DNA of 64,000 nucleotides, taken from positions 1,869,001-1,933,000 of the forward strand of contig NZ_JAVDYC010000001.1 in assembly GCF_031458255.1 (NCBI RefSeq), written 5' to 3'. The translations under genes and the position numbers were made by a program. A model generated the notes under the pieces. The model saw only the letters and a list, made by a program, of their open reading frames with translations. It had not been told where the DNA came from and did not search any database. This document shows positions 17,856-26,894 of this stretch, one piece after another; within the stretch, counting starts at the first letter, position 1, and every line of letters starts with the position of its first letter. Origin of the DNA: Catenuloplanes niger. Lineage in GTDB: Bacteria > Actinomycetota > Actinomycetes > Mycobacteriales > Micromonosporaceae.

Positions 17856-19994
17856 GTGGCTGCCACCCCATCCGAGGACAGCGCTCTGAGCTGGTCCGAT
17901 CTCGACCGTAAGGCGGTCGACACCGTCCGCGTCCTGGCCATGGACGCCGTGGAGAAGTCCGGCAACGGTCACCCCGGCACCGCCATGAGCCTGGCGCCCG
18001 CGGCCTACCTGCTCTTCAACAAGGTCATGACGCACAGCCCGGCGAACTCGGCGTGGCCGGGCCGGGACCGTTTCGTGCTGTCCGCCGGGCACTCCAGCCT
18101 CACCCTCTACATCCAGCTCTACCTCTCCGGTTACGGGCTGGGCCTGGACGACCTGAAGTCGCTGCGTCAGTGGGGCTCGCTCACCCCGGGCCACCCGGAG
18201 CAGGGGCACACCGACGGCGTCGAGACCACCACCGGCCCGCTGGGCCAGGGCATCGGCAACGCGGTCGGCTTCGCGATCGCGGCCCGCCGGGAGCGCGGCC
18301 TGTTCGACCCGGAGACGCCGGACGGCGAGTCGATCTTCGACCACAACGTGTGGGCGATCGCCTCCGACGGCGACATCGAGGAGGGCATCAGCCACGAGGC
18401 CAGCGCGATCGCCGGTCACCAGAAGCTGGGCAACCTCACGCTGATCTGGGACGACAACGAGATCTCGATCGAGGACGACACCCGGATCGCGAAGTCCGAG
18501 GACGTCGCGGCGCGCTACGAGGCGTACGGCTGGCACGTCCAGACCGTCAACTGGCGCAAGTCGTTCGACGACGGCGGTGAGTACGCGGAGGACGTCGAGG
18601 CGCTGTACGCGGCGCTGGTCGCGGCGAAGGCGACCACCGACAAGCCGTCGTTCATCGCGCTGCGCACCGTGATCGGTTACCCGGCGCCGAAGAAGCAGAA
18701 CACCGGCAAGATCCACGGCTCCGCGCTGGGCAAGGACGAGGTCGCCGCCACCAAGACGATCCTGGGCTTCGACCCGGCACAGTCGTTCCAGGTGGACGAG
18801 AAGGTGCTGCAGCACGCCCGCGAGGTCGTCGAGCGCGGCAAGGCCGCCGAGGCCGCCTGGCGGGAGAAGTTCGACGCGTGGGCCGCCGCGAACCCGGAGC
18901 GCAAGGCGCTGTGGGACCGGATGTCCAAGCGTGAGCTGCCGGCCGGCTGGGACGCCGCGCTGCCGGTCTGGGAGGCCGACGCGAAGGGCGTCGCCACCCG
19001 CGCCGCCTCCGGCAAGGTGCTGAACGCGCTGGCCCCGGTGCTGCCGGAGCTGTGGGGCGGCTCGGCCGACCTGGCCGAGTCGAACAACACGACGATGGAG
19101 GGCGAGCCGTCCTTCATCCCGGAGGAGTACGCCACCAAGGCGTTCCCGGGTCACAAGTACGGCCGCACGCTGCACTTCGGCATCCGCGAGCACGGCATGG
19201 GCGCGATCATGAACGGCATCGCGCTGCACGGCGGCACCCGCGTCTACGGCGGCACGTTCGCGGTCTTCTCCGACTACATGCGCCCGTCGGTGCGGCTCGC
19301 CGCGCTGATGAAGCTGCCGGTCGTCTACGTGTGGACGCACGACTCGATCGGCCTCGGCGAGGACGGCCCGACGCACCAGCCGGTCGAGCACCTGACCGCG
19401 CTGCGCGCCATCCCCGGCCTCGACGTGGTCCGCCCGGCGGACGCGAACGAGACCGCCCAGGCGTGGAAGGCGGCGCTGGAGCACACCGACCGGCCGACCG
19501 CGCTGATCCTGTCCCGGCAGAACCTGCCGACCATCGACCGGTCCACGCACGCCTCCGCGGAGAACACCGCCAAGGGCGCGTACGTGCTGGTCGACGCGTC
19601 GAACTCGCAGCCGTCGGTGATCCTGCTGGCGTCCGGCTCCGAGGTGCAGATCGCGCTGACCGCGCGGGAGCGCCTGGAGGCCGAGGGCACGCCGACGCGC
19701 GTCGTCTCGGTGCCGTGCCAGGAGTGGTTCGACGCGCAGGACCAGGCGTACCGCGAGTCGGTGCTGCCGTCGTCGGTCAAGGCGCGCGTCAGCGTCGAGG
19801 CCGCCATCGGGATGTCCTGGCGGCACCTGATCGGCGACGCCGGCGAGTCGGTCAGCATTGAGCACTACGGAGCCTCCGCGCCGTACACGGTGCTGTTCGA
19901 GCAGTTCGGTTTCACGGCCGACAACGTGGTGGCGAAGGCGCACGCCTCGCTCACCAAGGTCGGCGCCATCACCGGCAGCAAGACCGGTAACTGA
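17856..19994 (+). CDS. tkt: Transketolase
   Basis: A 712-residue thiamine-diphosphate enzyme moving two-carbon units between ketoses and aldoses in the pentose phosphate pathway. Visible motifs are [20 protein letters not shown], the ThDP/Mg2+ motif [17 protein letters not shown], and the pyrimidine-binding region with [20 protein letters not shown] and [22 protein letters not shown] at 17856 is chosen because AGGAG lies about 11 bases upstream; a longer in-frame reading lacks such support. First gene of the tkt-tal-pgi-zwf-opcA-pgl run. Confidence 0.97.
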   Translation: MAATPSEDSALSWSDLDRKAVDTVRVLAMDAVEKSGNGHPGTAMSLAPAAYLLFNKVMTHSPANSAWPGRDRFVLSAGHSSLTLYIQLYLSGYGLGLDDLKSLRQWGSLTPGHPEQGHTDGVETTTGPLGQGIGNAVGFAIAARRERGLFDPETPDGESIFDHNVWAIASDGDIEEGISHEASAIAGHQKLGNLTLIWDDNEISIEDDTRIAKSEDVAARYEAYGWHVQTVNWRKSFDDGGEYAEDVEALYAALVAAKATTDKPSFIALRTVIGYPAPKKQNTGKIHGSALGKDEVAATKTILGFDPAQSFQVDEKVLQHAREVVERGKAAEAAWREKFDAWAAANPERKALWDRMSKRELPAGWDAALPVWEADAKGVATRAASGKVLNALAPVLPELWGGSADLAESNNTTMEGEPSFIPEEYATKAFPGHKYGRTLHFGIREHGMGAIMNGIALHGGTRVYGGTFAVFSDYMRPSVRLAALMKLPVVYVWTHDSIGLGEDGPTHQPVEHLTALRAIPGLDVVRPADANETAQAWKAALEHTDRPTALILSRQNLPTIDRSTHASAENTAKGAYVLVDASNSQPSVILLASGSEVQIALTARERLEAEGTPTRVVSVPCQEWFDAQDQAYRESVLPSSVKARVSVEAAIGMSWRHLIGDAGESVSIEHYGASAPYTVLFEQFGFTADNVVAKAHASLTKVGAITGSKTGN

Positions 19995-20017
19995 CTTCTG
20001 ATAGGGGTGTGATTCCG

Positions 20018-21154
20018 ATGACCGATCGGCTCAAGGAACTCTCCGACGCCGGCGTGGCGGTGTGGCTGGACGACCTGTCCCGCGTCCGTCTCGCGTCCGG
20101 CACGCTGGACAAGCTCCGCACGGAGAAGCACGTGGTGGGCGTGACCACCAACCCGACCATCTTCGCCAAGGCGCTCTCCGACGCGGACGCGTACGACGAG
20201 CAGCTGCGCGAGCTGGCCGACCGCGACGTCACCGTGGAGGAGGCGACGCGCGCGCTGACCACGTACGACGTGCGCTGGGCCGCCGACGTGATGAAGCCGG
20301 AGTACGACCGCTCGCAGGGTCAGGACGGCCGCGTCTCGATCGAGGTCGACCCGCGCCTGGCGCACGAGACCTCGAAGACCGTCGCCGAGGCCAAGGCGCT
20401 GTGGTGGCTGGTCGACCGGGACAACGTGCTCATCAAGATCCCGGCGACGCTGGCCGGTCTGCCGGCGATCACCGCCACGCTGGCCGCGGGCATCAGCGTC
20501 AACGTGACGCTGATCTTCTCGCTGGACCGGTACGGCAAGGTGATCGACGCGTTCCTGGACGGTCTGGAGCAGGCGAAGGCGAACGGCCACGACCTCTCCA
20601 AGATCGCCTCGGTCGCGTCGTTCTTCGTCTCCCGGGTGGACACCGAGATCGACAAGCGGCTCGACAAGATCGGCTCCGACGAGGCCAAGGCGCTGAAGGG
20701 CAAGGCGGCCGTCGCCAACGCCCAGCTGGCGTACCAGCTGTACGAGGAGAAGTTCGGCGGCGAGCGGTGGGCAGCGCTCAAGGCGGCCGGCGCGCACCCG
20801 CAGCGTCCGCTGTGGGCGTCGACCGGCACGAAGAGCGCGGAGTACAAGGACACGATCTACGTCGAGGAGCTGATCGCGTCCGGCGTCGTCAACACGATGC
20901 CGGAGTCGGTCATCGACGCGTACGCGGACCACGGCGACACCCGCGGTGACACCGTCACCGGGTCGTACGCGGCGGCGCAGGACGTGTTCGACAAGCTCGC
21001 CGCGGTCGGCATCGACTTCGACGACGTGGTGAAGGTCCTCGAGGAGGAGGGCGTCCAGAAGTTCGAGGCCTCCTGGGCCGAGCTGCTGGAGGGCCTGGCC
21101 AAGTCGCTCGACGCGGCCAAGAAGGGCGCGTCCAACCCGAGCGACGCGGCCTGA
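20018..21154 (+). CDS. tal: Transaldolase
   Basis: A 378-residue transaldolase of the long actinobacterial type. Conserved segments include [31 protein letters not shown] (with the Schiff-base Lys region), [13 protein letters not shown] and [12 protein letters not shown]. It transfers a dihydroxyacetone unit between sedoheptulose-7-P and glyceraldehyde-3-P. ATG 20018 is preferred over the GTG at 20009, with an AGGGG-like site just upstream. It follows tkt by 23 bases and precedes pgi by one base. Confidence 0.96.
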   Translation: MTDRLKELSDAGVAVWLDDLSRVRLASGTLDKLRTEKHVVGVTTNPTIFAKALSDADAYDEQLRELADRDVTVEEATRALTTYDVRWAADVMKPEYDRSQGQDGRVSIEVDPRLAHETSKTVAEAKALWWLVDRDNVLIKIPATLAGLPAITATLAAGISVNVTLIFSLDRYGKVIDAFLDGLEQAKANGHDLSKIASVASFFVSRVDTEIDKRLDKIGSDEAKALKGKAAVANAQLAYQLYEEKFGGERWAALKAAGAHPQRPLWASTGTKSAEYKDTIYVEELIASGVVNTMPESVIDAYADHGDTRGDTVTGSYAAAQDVFDKLAAVGIDFDDVVKVLEEEGVQKFEASWAELLEGLAKSLDAAKKGASNPSDAA

Positions 21155-21155
21155 G

Positions 21156-22769
21156 ATGAGTGATCTGCTCAGCGGTGGCGCCGAGGCGGCCGCCGGACTG
21201 GCCGTCCACGGCGCACGCGCCATCGATGAGCAGTCACCGGCGTCCGTCCGGCGGGCGCTGGTCGCCGACGGTGTGCCCGGCCTGCTGGCCCGCAAGGATC
21301 CCACGCTGTGGGGTCCGGAGGCGGAGCCGGCGGCCGCGGCGCACCTCGGCTGGCTCGACACGTTCCACCGGTCCCGCGAGCTGCTCCCCCAGCTCGCGGA
21401 GCTGTGCGCGGAGCTCGGCGACCTGGACCACGTGGTGCTGTGCGGCATGGGCGGTTCCTCGCTCGCACCGGCCGCGATGGCCGCGACGCTCGGGCGCCCG
21501 CTGACCGTGCTGGACACCACGGACCCGGCCCGGATCCGGGCTGCGCTCGGCGACCGGCTGGACACCACCGTGGTGGTCGTGGCCAGCAAGTCCGGCGGCA
21601 CGATCGAGACCGACGCGCAGCGCCGGGCGTACCACCGGGCATTTCTCGATCTCGGTAGGACTCCGGAGGAGGCCGGCCGGCACTTCGTGGTCGTCACCGA
21701 TCCGGGTTCGCCGCTGGTCGAGACCGGGCTGGAGATGGGCGCGTTCGTCATCGTGGCGGACCCGTCGGTCGGCGGGCGGTTCGGTGCACTGACCGCGTTC
21801 GGCCTGGTCCCGGCCGCGCTGGCCGGGGTCGACGTGGCCGAACTGCTGGACCAGGCGGAGGAGTTCGCCGCCTCGCTCGGCGGCGAGGAGAACAATCCGG
21901 CGCTGGCTCTCGGCGCCGCGATCGGCGCGGCGGCCACCGCCGGCTACTCCGCGGTGGCGCTGGTGCCGGACGGCAGCGGACTGGACGGGCTCGGCGACTG
22001 GGCCGAGCAGCTGCTCGCGGAGTCGCTGGGCAAGGACGGTCTCGGGCTGCTGCCGGTCGTGGTCGAGTCGCCGTCCGCACCGGGCGCGACCGGGCTCGGC
22101 GTGCTGACCGTGGCGTACGGCGGGTCGCTCGGCACCGGCGCGGTGCCCGGCGGCGGGATCGGTGCGCAGCTGGCGGTCAACGGGCCGCTCGGCGCGCAGT
22201 TCCTGGCCTGGGAGTTCGCCACCGCGCTGGCCGCCCGGGTGCTCGGCGTGGACCCGTTCAGCCAGCCCGACGTGGCGGCCACGAAACGGCACACGGCGCG
22301 CCTGCTGGAGGCGATGCCCACAGCGGAGCCCGCGTTCACCGACGGCGCGGTCCAGGGCTTCTCCGGCGACTCCCTGACCGGTGCGCTCCGGGCCGTCCTG
22401 GACGCCGGTGACTATCTTGCGGTGATGGCCTATCTGGACCGTGACGGCGACGCGGAGATCGCGCGCCTGCGGGCCGTCCTGGCCGACAAGGCCGGCAAGC
22501 CGGTCACCTTCGGCTGGGGCCCGCGCCTGCTGCACACCGCCGGCCAGTTCCACAAGGGCGGGCCGCGGACCGGCGCGTTCCTGCAGATCACCGGTGCCGT
22601 CACCGACGACCTGGCGATCCCCGGCCGGCCGTACACGTTCGGGCGCCTGCAGGCCGCCCAGGCCGCCGCCGACCGGGCCGCGCTGGACGGCCGCCCGCTG
22701 CTTCGCCTGCACCTCACCGACCGCACGGCCGGAATCAATCAACTCGTAACGGCCGCGCAGGCACTGTAA
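21156..22769 (+). CDS. pgi: Glucose-6-phosphate isomerase (actinobacterial form)
   Basis: A 537-residue SIS-domain protein interconverting glucose-6-P and fructose-6-P. Phosphate-binding loops are CGMGGSSLAPAAMAA and VVASKSGGTIETDAQ, and the C-terminal HKGGPRTGAFLQI is typical of the actinobacterial transaldolase-linked Pgi form. The ATG is one base past the tal stop, so translation is probably coupled. It links glycolysis with the oxidative pentose phosphate branch encoded next. Confidence 0.93.
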   Translation: MSDLLSGGAEAAAGLAVHGARAIDEQSPASVRRALVADGVPGLLARKDPTLWGPEAEPAAAAHLGWLDTFHRSRELLPQLAELCAELGDLDHVVLCGMGGSSLAPAAMAATLGRPLTVLDTTDPARIRAALGDRLDTTVVVVASKSGGTIETDAQRRAYHRAFLDLGRTPEEAGRHFVVVTDPGSPLVETGLEMGAFVIVADPSVGGRFGALTAFGLVPAALAGVDVAELLDQAEEFAASLGGEENNPALALGAAIGAAATAGYSAVALVPDGSGLDGLGDWAEQLLAESLGKDGLGLLPVVVESPSAPGATGLGVLTVAYGGSLGTGAVPGGGIGAQLAVNGPLGAQFLAWEFATALAARVLGVDPFSQPDVAATKRHTARLLEAMPTAEPAFTDGAVQGFSGDSLTGALRAVLDAGDYLAVMAYLDRDGDAEIARLRAVLADKAGKPVTFGWGPRLLHTAGQFHKGGPRTGAFLQITGAVTDDLAIPGRPYTFGRLQAAQAAADRAALDGRPLLRLHLTDRTAGINQLVTAAQAL

Positions 22770-22806
22770 ACCTGCTCTGCCTGGCAAAAACTGGGAGGAT
22801 GGCGGC

Positions 22807-24324
22807 GTGAGAAATCCGCTGCGCGACCCACAGGATCGCCGGCTGCCGAGGATCCCGGAGCCGTGTGCTCTGGTCATCTTCGGCGTCACCGGCGACCTGT
22901 CCCGTAAGAAGCTGATCCCCGCGGTCTACGACCTGGCCAACCGTGGCCTGCTCCCGCCCGGTTTCGTGGTGCTCGGCTTCGCCCGGCGCGACTGGGGCGA
23001 CGGCGACTTCGAGTCGCTGGCCTACGAGGCGGCCAAGAAGGGCGCCCGCACCCCGTGGCGGGAGGACGTCTGGGCCCGGCTGGCGGAGAACATCAAGTTC
23101 GTGGCCGGCTCGTTCGACGACGACGCCGCGTTCGACACGCTGGCCTCCTCGCTGGACGAGCTGCGCGCCACGCACGGCATCGCCGGCAACGCCGCGTTCT
23201 ACTTCTCGATCCCGCCGGTCGCGTTTCCCATCGTCCTCAAGCAGCTGGCCCGCACCGGCATGGCCGACAACGGCCGGTCCGGCGGCTGGCGGCGGGTGGT
23301 GGTGGAGAAGCCGTTCGGCTACGACCTGGAGACGGCCAAGGAGCTCAACCGGCTGGTCGACTCCGTCTTCACCGCCGACGACGTGTTCCGCATCGACCAC
23401 TACCTCGGCAAGGAGACCGTCCAGAACATCCTGGCGCTCCGCTTCGCGAACTCGCTGTTCGAGCCGGTGTGGAACTCGAAGTACGTCGACCACGTGCAGA
23501 TCACCATGGCCGAGGACGTCGGCATCGGCACCCGCGCCGGGTTCTACGACGGCGCCGGCGCCGCCCGCGACGTGCTGCAGAACCACCTGCTCCAGCTGAT
23601 GGCGATGTTCGCGATGGAGGAGCCGACCAGCTTCGACCCGTCCGAGATCCGGGCCGAGAAGCTGAAGGTCCTCAAGGCGATCAGCGTGCCCAAGGACATC
23701 CAGGCCGACACGGTACGCGGTCAGTACCTGCAGGGCTGGGTCGCGGGCGAGCGCGCGGTCGGCTACCTGGAGGAGAAGAACATCCCGGCCGAGTCGACGA
23801 CCGAGACGTACGTCGCGGTCAAGCTCGCCATCCAGAACCGCCGCTGGGCCGGTGTCCCGTTCTACGTGCGCTGCGGCAAGCGGCTCCCGCGCCGGGTCAC
23901 CGAGATCGCGATCGTCTTCAAGAAGGCGCCGCACCTGCCGTTCGACCCGGCCGACGTGGAGATGCTCGGCCACAACCAGCTGGTGGTGCGCGTCCAGCCG
24001 GACGAGGGCATGGTGCTCAAGTTCGGCTCCAAGGTGCCGGGCACCACGATGGAGGTCCGCGACATCGCGATGGACTTCCAGTACGGCGAGGCGTTCACCG
24101 AGTCCAGCCCGGAGGCGTACGAGCGGCTGGTCCTGGACGTGCTGGTCGGCGACCGGACGCTGTTCCCGGACGCGGCCGAGGTGGAGCAGAGCTGGAAGGT
24201 GATCGACCCGCTCGAGGAGGCGTGGGCGGGCACCACGCCGGAGCCGTACCGGGCCGGCGAGTGGGGACCGCGCGCCGCCGACGAACTGCTGGCCCGTGAG
24301 GGCCGGAGCTGGAGGCGAGCATGA
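22807..24324 (+). CDS. zwf: Glucose-6-phosphate 1-dehydrogenase
   Basis: A 505-residue enzyme. The N-terminal dinucleotide fold has IFGVTGDLSRKKLIPAVYDLANRG, the substrate site is FRIDHYLGKETVQN with the catalytic His, and EKPFGYDL is conserved. It oxidises glucose-6-P to 6-phosphogluconolactone with NADP+. Start GTG at 22807 is preceded by GGAGG about 9 bases upstream. The end overlaps opcA by 4 bases (ATGA). Confidence 0.97.
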   Translation: MRNPLRDPQDRRLPRIPEPCALVIFGVTGDLSRKKLIPAVYDLANRGLLPPGFVVLGFARRDWGDGDFESLAYEAAKKGARTPWREDVWARLAENIKFVAGSFDDDAAFDTLASSLDELRATHGIAGNAAFYFSIPPVAFPIVLKQLARTGMADNGRSGGWRRVVVEKPFGYDLETAKELNRLVDSVFTADDVFRIDHYLGKETVQNILALRFANSLFEPVWNSKYVDHVQITMAEDVGIGTRAGFYDGAGAARDVLQNHLLQLMAMFAMEEPTSFDPSEIRAEKLKVLKAISVPKDIQADTVRGQYLQGWVAGERAVGYLEEKNIPAESTTETYVAVKLAIQNRRWAGVPFYVRCGKRLPRRVTEIAIVFKKAPHLPFDPADVEMLGHNQLVVRVQPDEGMVLKFGSKVPGTTMEVRDIAMDFQYGEAFTESSPEAYERLVLDVLVGDRTLFPDAAEVEQSWKVIDPLEEAWAGTTPEPYRAGEWGPRAADELLAREGRSWRRA

Positions 24325-25289
24325 TCGGCCTGTGGGACACGACCGGCAACGAGGTCGTCAAGGCGCTCGCCGCGGAACGGCGCAGCGCCGGCGGCGTGGC
24401 CAGCGGCCTCGCGCTCACGCTGATCGCGGTGGTGGACGAGAAGCGCGTCCGGGAGGCGGAGGCGGCGGCCACCATCGCGGCGTCCGCGCACCCGTGCCGC
24501 CTGCTGATCGTGGTCCGGTCCGACGTGGAGAGCCAGCGCAGCCGGCTGGACGCGGAGATCGTGGTCGGCGGCCGGCTCGGCCCGGCCGAGGCCGCGGTGC
24601 TGCGGATGTACGGCCGGCTCGCGCTGCACGCCGAGTCCGTGGTGATGCCGCTGCTGGCACCGGACGTGCCGGTGGTCTCCTGGTGGCACAGCGAGCCACC
24701 GGAGCAGATCGCGAACGACTTCCTCGGCGTGGTCGCGGACCGGCGGATCACCGACTCCGCGCAGGCCCCCGACCCGGTCGCCGCGCTCAGGCAGCGCGCC
24801 AAGGACTACGCGCCCGGCGACACCGACCTCACCTGGACCCGGATCACGCTCTGGCGCACGCTCGTGGCCAGCGCGTTCGACACCACGTCCGAGCAGGTCG
24901 TCGGCGCCACCATCGTCGCGCCGGAGCTGGACCCGACCGCCGCGCTGATGGGCGGCTGGCTCTCCGCCCGGCTCGGCATCACGCCGGTCCTCGAACCGAC
25001 CACCGAGCACCCGCGCATGCGCTCGGTCGAGCTGCAGTGCGCCAACGGCGACTGCATCAAGGTCACCCGCGACGAGAACACGGCGCTGTTCAGCCGCACC
25101 GGCCAGGCCGACCGCGAGATGCCGCTGGTCCGCCGCCCGGTCGGTGACGAGCTCGCCGAGGAACTGCGCCGCCTCGACCCGGACCAGGTCTACTCCGAGG
25201 CACTCGGCGCGCTCGCCGGACTGCCGCACCTGGAGAGCCGCCCCGCGCACCGCGTGCACGTCTGGAAGGACCCGGCGCTCGCGCACTGA
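24321..25289 (+). CDS. opcA: Glucose-6-phosphate dehydrogenase assembly protein OpcA
   Basis: A 322-residue OpcA-family protein starting MIGLWDTTGNEVVKAL with the family core LTLIAVVDEK and ASAHPCRLLIVVRSD, and PVVSWWHSEPPEQIAND. OpcA is required for active Zwf in actinobacteria and cyanobacteria; it is not itself an enzyme as far as is known. It is translationally coupled to zwf by ATGA overlap. Confidence 0.95.
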   Translation: MIGLWDTTGNEVVKALAAERRSAGGVASGLALTLIAVVDEKRVREAEAAATIAASAHPCRLLIVVRSDVESQRSRLDAEIVVGGRLGPAEAAVLRMYGRLALHAESVVMPLLAPDVPVVSWWHSEPPEQIANDFLGVVADRRITDSAQAPDPVAALRQRAKDYAPGDTDLTWTRITLWRTLVASAFDTTSEQVVGATIVAPELDPTAALMGGWLSARLGITPVLEPTTEHPRMRSVELQCANGDCIKVTRDENTALFSRTGQADREMPLVRRPVGDELAEELRRLDPDQVYSEALGALAGLPHLESRPAHRVHVWKDPALAH

Positions 25290-25301
25290 CCGTTCCGCCC
25301 T

Positions 25302-25335
25302 GGGTCCGCTCGCGTGTCGCCGCGCGGGCGGACCC
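25302..25335 (+). terminator. Hairpin between opcA and pgl (attenuator candidate)
   Basis: Eight-base arms gggtccgc (25302-25309) and gcggaccc (25328-25335) flank an 18-base GC-rich loop, followed by TTCC. It could reduce read-through into pgl or be an mRNA-processing hairpin. Confidence 0.35.
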
Positions 25336-25364
25336 TTCCATCTCCTCGTGAAGGTGTCTCTCCG

Positions 25365-26084
25365 ATGACAGAACCGACCGTGATCGTCCACGCGGACGCC
25401 GACATCCAGACCCAGGCCGTCGCCGCCCGCCTGATCGTCAAGATCATTGACGCGCAGGCCGCCCGCGGCACCGCCGACGTCGTCCTCACCGGCGGCCGCG
25501 GCGCCGCCAAGATCTACCGCGCGATCGCGTCGTCCCCCGCCGCCACCGCCATCGACTGGTCCCGCGTCGACCTGTGGTGGGGCGACGAGCGCTTCCTCCC
25601 GCTCGGCCACGCCGACCGCAACGAGACCCAGGCCCGCGAGGCCCTGCTGGACTCGCTGCCGCTCGACCCGAAGCGCATCCACCCGATGCCCCCGTCCGAC
25701 GGCCCGGACGGCGACGACGCCGCGGCCGCCGCCGCCCGCTACGCCGCCGAGTGGACCGCCGCGACCCCGCACATCGACGTCGTCCTGCTCGGCGTCGGCG
25801 AGGACGGCCACGTGGCCTCGCTGTTCCCCGGCCACCCCGGCCTGGCCGAGACCGGCGTCGCCGCCGGCGTCCACAACAGCCCCAAGCCGCCACCCACCCG
25901 GATCACGCTGACGCTCCCCACCATCAACGCGGCCGACGAGGTCTGGCTGATCGTCACCGGCGCCGACAAGGCCACCCCGGTCGCCGCCGCGCTGGCCGGC
26001 GGCTCCGACCTGCCGTGCGCCCGCGTCCAAGGCACGTCCCGCACCCTCTGGCTGATCGACAAGGCCGCCGCCGCCGACCTGTGA
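25365..26084 (+). CDS. pgl: 6-phosphogluconolactonase (NagB-like, Pgl/DevB)
   Basis: A 239-residue enzyme hydrolysing 6-phosphogluconolactone. Conserved blocks are VLTGGRGAAKIYRAI, VDLWWGDERFLPLGHADRNE and DVVLLGVGEDGHVASLFPGHPG, with the expected catalytic Asp/His context. ATG 25365 gives the normal family length; the longer in-frame extension covers non-conserved sequence. Last gene of the oxidative pentose phosphate block, followed by a strong terminator. Confidence 0.95.
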   Translation: MTEPTVIVHADADIQTQAVAARLIVKIIDAQAARGTADVVLTGGRGAAKIYRAIASSPAATAIDWSRVDLWWGDERFLPLGHADRNETQAREALLDSLPLDPKRIHPMPPSDGPDGDDAAAAAARYAAEWTAATPHIDVVLLGVGEDGHVASLFPGHPGLAETGVAAGVHNSPKPPPTRITLTLPTINAADEVWLIVTGADKATPVAAALAGGSDLPCARVQGTSRTLWLIDKAAAADL

Positions 26085-26090
26085 CCCGCT

Positions 26091-26126
26091 GTCCGCGGAC
26101 GTTCCCCCTGGCGAACGTCCGCGGAC
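26091..26126 (+). terminator. Terminator after pgl
   Basis: A perfect 14-bp inverted repeat (gtccgcggacgttc at 26091-26104 and its complement at 26113-26126) with an 8-base loop lies 6 bases after the pgl stop. It has no T run, as in many high-GC actinobacteria. Confidence 0.75.
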
Positions 26127-26222
26127 GGGCCACCGGTGGCGCTCCGCGGGCCGACGTATCTCGTGGCCGCAGCCGGAATCGGTCGATAGATCAGTGGATG
26201 TCCGAGCACAGCTCGGCGCGCC

Positions 26223-26228
26223 TACGCT
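26223..26228 (+). promoter_or_regulatory. -10 element (TACGCT) of the M50-like gene, leaderless
   Basis: TACGCT ends 6 bases before the ATG at 26235, placing the transcription start at the start codon. No good -35 is visible. Confidence 0.4.
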
Positions 26229-26234
26229 GCGCGC

Positions 26235-26894
26235 ATGACCAGCGCCGAACCGTCTCTGACGCTGGCCGTCGGCTCGCTCATCCTCGGCTTGGCGGCCTCA
26301 CTCCTCTGGACCGTGACGCGATTCCTCATCGTCGCCGCGCATCACGGCAGTCAGGCGCTCCTGTTCTCCGCCGGCGGCCGGCGGATCAAGCACATCGAGA
26401 TGCGGCCGGGCCGGAGCGAGATCGTCGTCGAAGGTGACGCGTCCTTCTTCGCCCTGCTGGGCGGGTTCCTCGGCCCTTCCCTGTTCGGCTTGCTCGGTGC
26501 CACCATGCTGGCGCACCGGCTGAGTCCCGAAACAGTACTGTGGACCGCCTTCATCCTCCTGGCGATCGTCTTCTTCCAGACGAAGAACCCGTTCGGCCTG
26601 GTCATCACCGCCATCTACGGCACGCTGCTCTTCGTCCTCGCCCGCAACGGCTCCGCCGGAGTCCGCGCCCTCTCCGCGTACTCACTGGTCTGGTTCCTGC
26701 TTCTCGGCAGCGTCATCCACACGGTCCTCTACAGCGTGGCCGGGAAGGACGCGGCCGACCTGCGTAAGGCAACCATGATCCCGACGAGTCTCTGGCGGGC
26801 GATCTGGTGGCTCGCCTCCATGGCAGCGCTGATCTACGGCGGCGGTGTCCTGTTCGGCCTCATTGATCCGGTGTTCCGGCGCGCGCCCGGGTGA
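26235..26894 (+). CDS. M50B-like membrane protein with degenerate zinc motif
   Basis: A 219-residue integral membrane protein with about six helices. Its layout follows the actinobacterial peptidase M50B family: a first helix ending at the zinc motif, then a (G)GRRIKHIEMRPGRSE beta segment, then GGFLGPSLFGLLGATML. At the place of HExGHAL it has HHGSQAL (residues about 36-42), so the catalytic Glu and second His ligand are lost. It is probably not a peptidase and may act in binding or regulation. It may be leaderless. The gene converges on the HerA-like gene, whose 3' end overlaps it by about 35 bases. Confidence 0.7.
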   Translation: MTSAEPSLTLAVGSLILGLAASLLWTVTRFLIVAAHHGSQALLFSAGGRRIKHIEMRPGRSEIVVEGDASFFALLGGFLGPSLFGLLGATMLAHRLSPETVLWTAFILLAIVFFQTKNPFGLVITAIYGTLLFVLARNGSAGVRALSAYSLVWFLLLGSVIHTVLYSVAGKDAADLRKATMIPTSLWRAIWWLASMAALIYGGGVLFGLIDPVFRRAPG

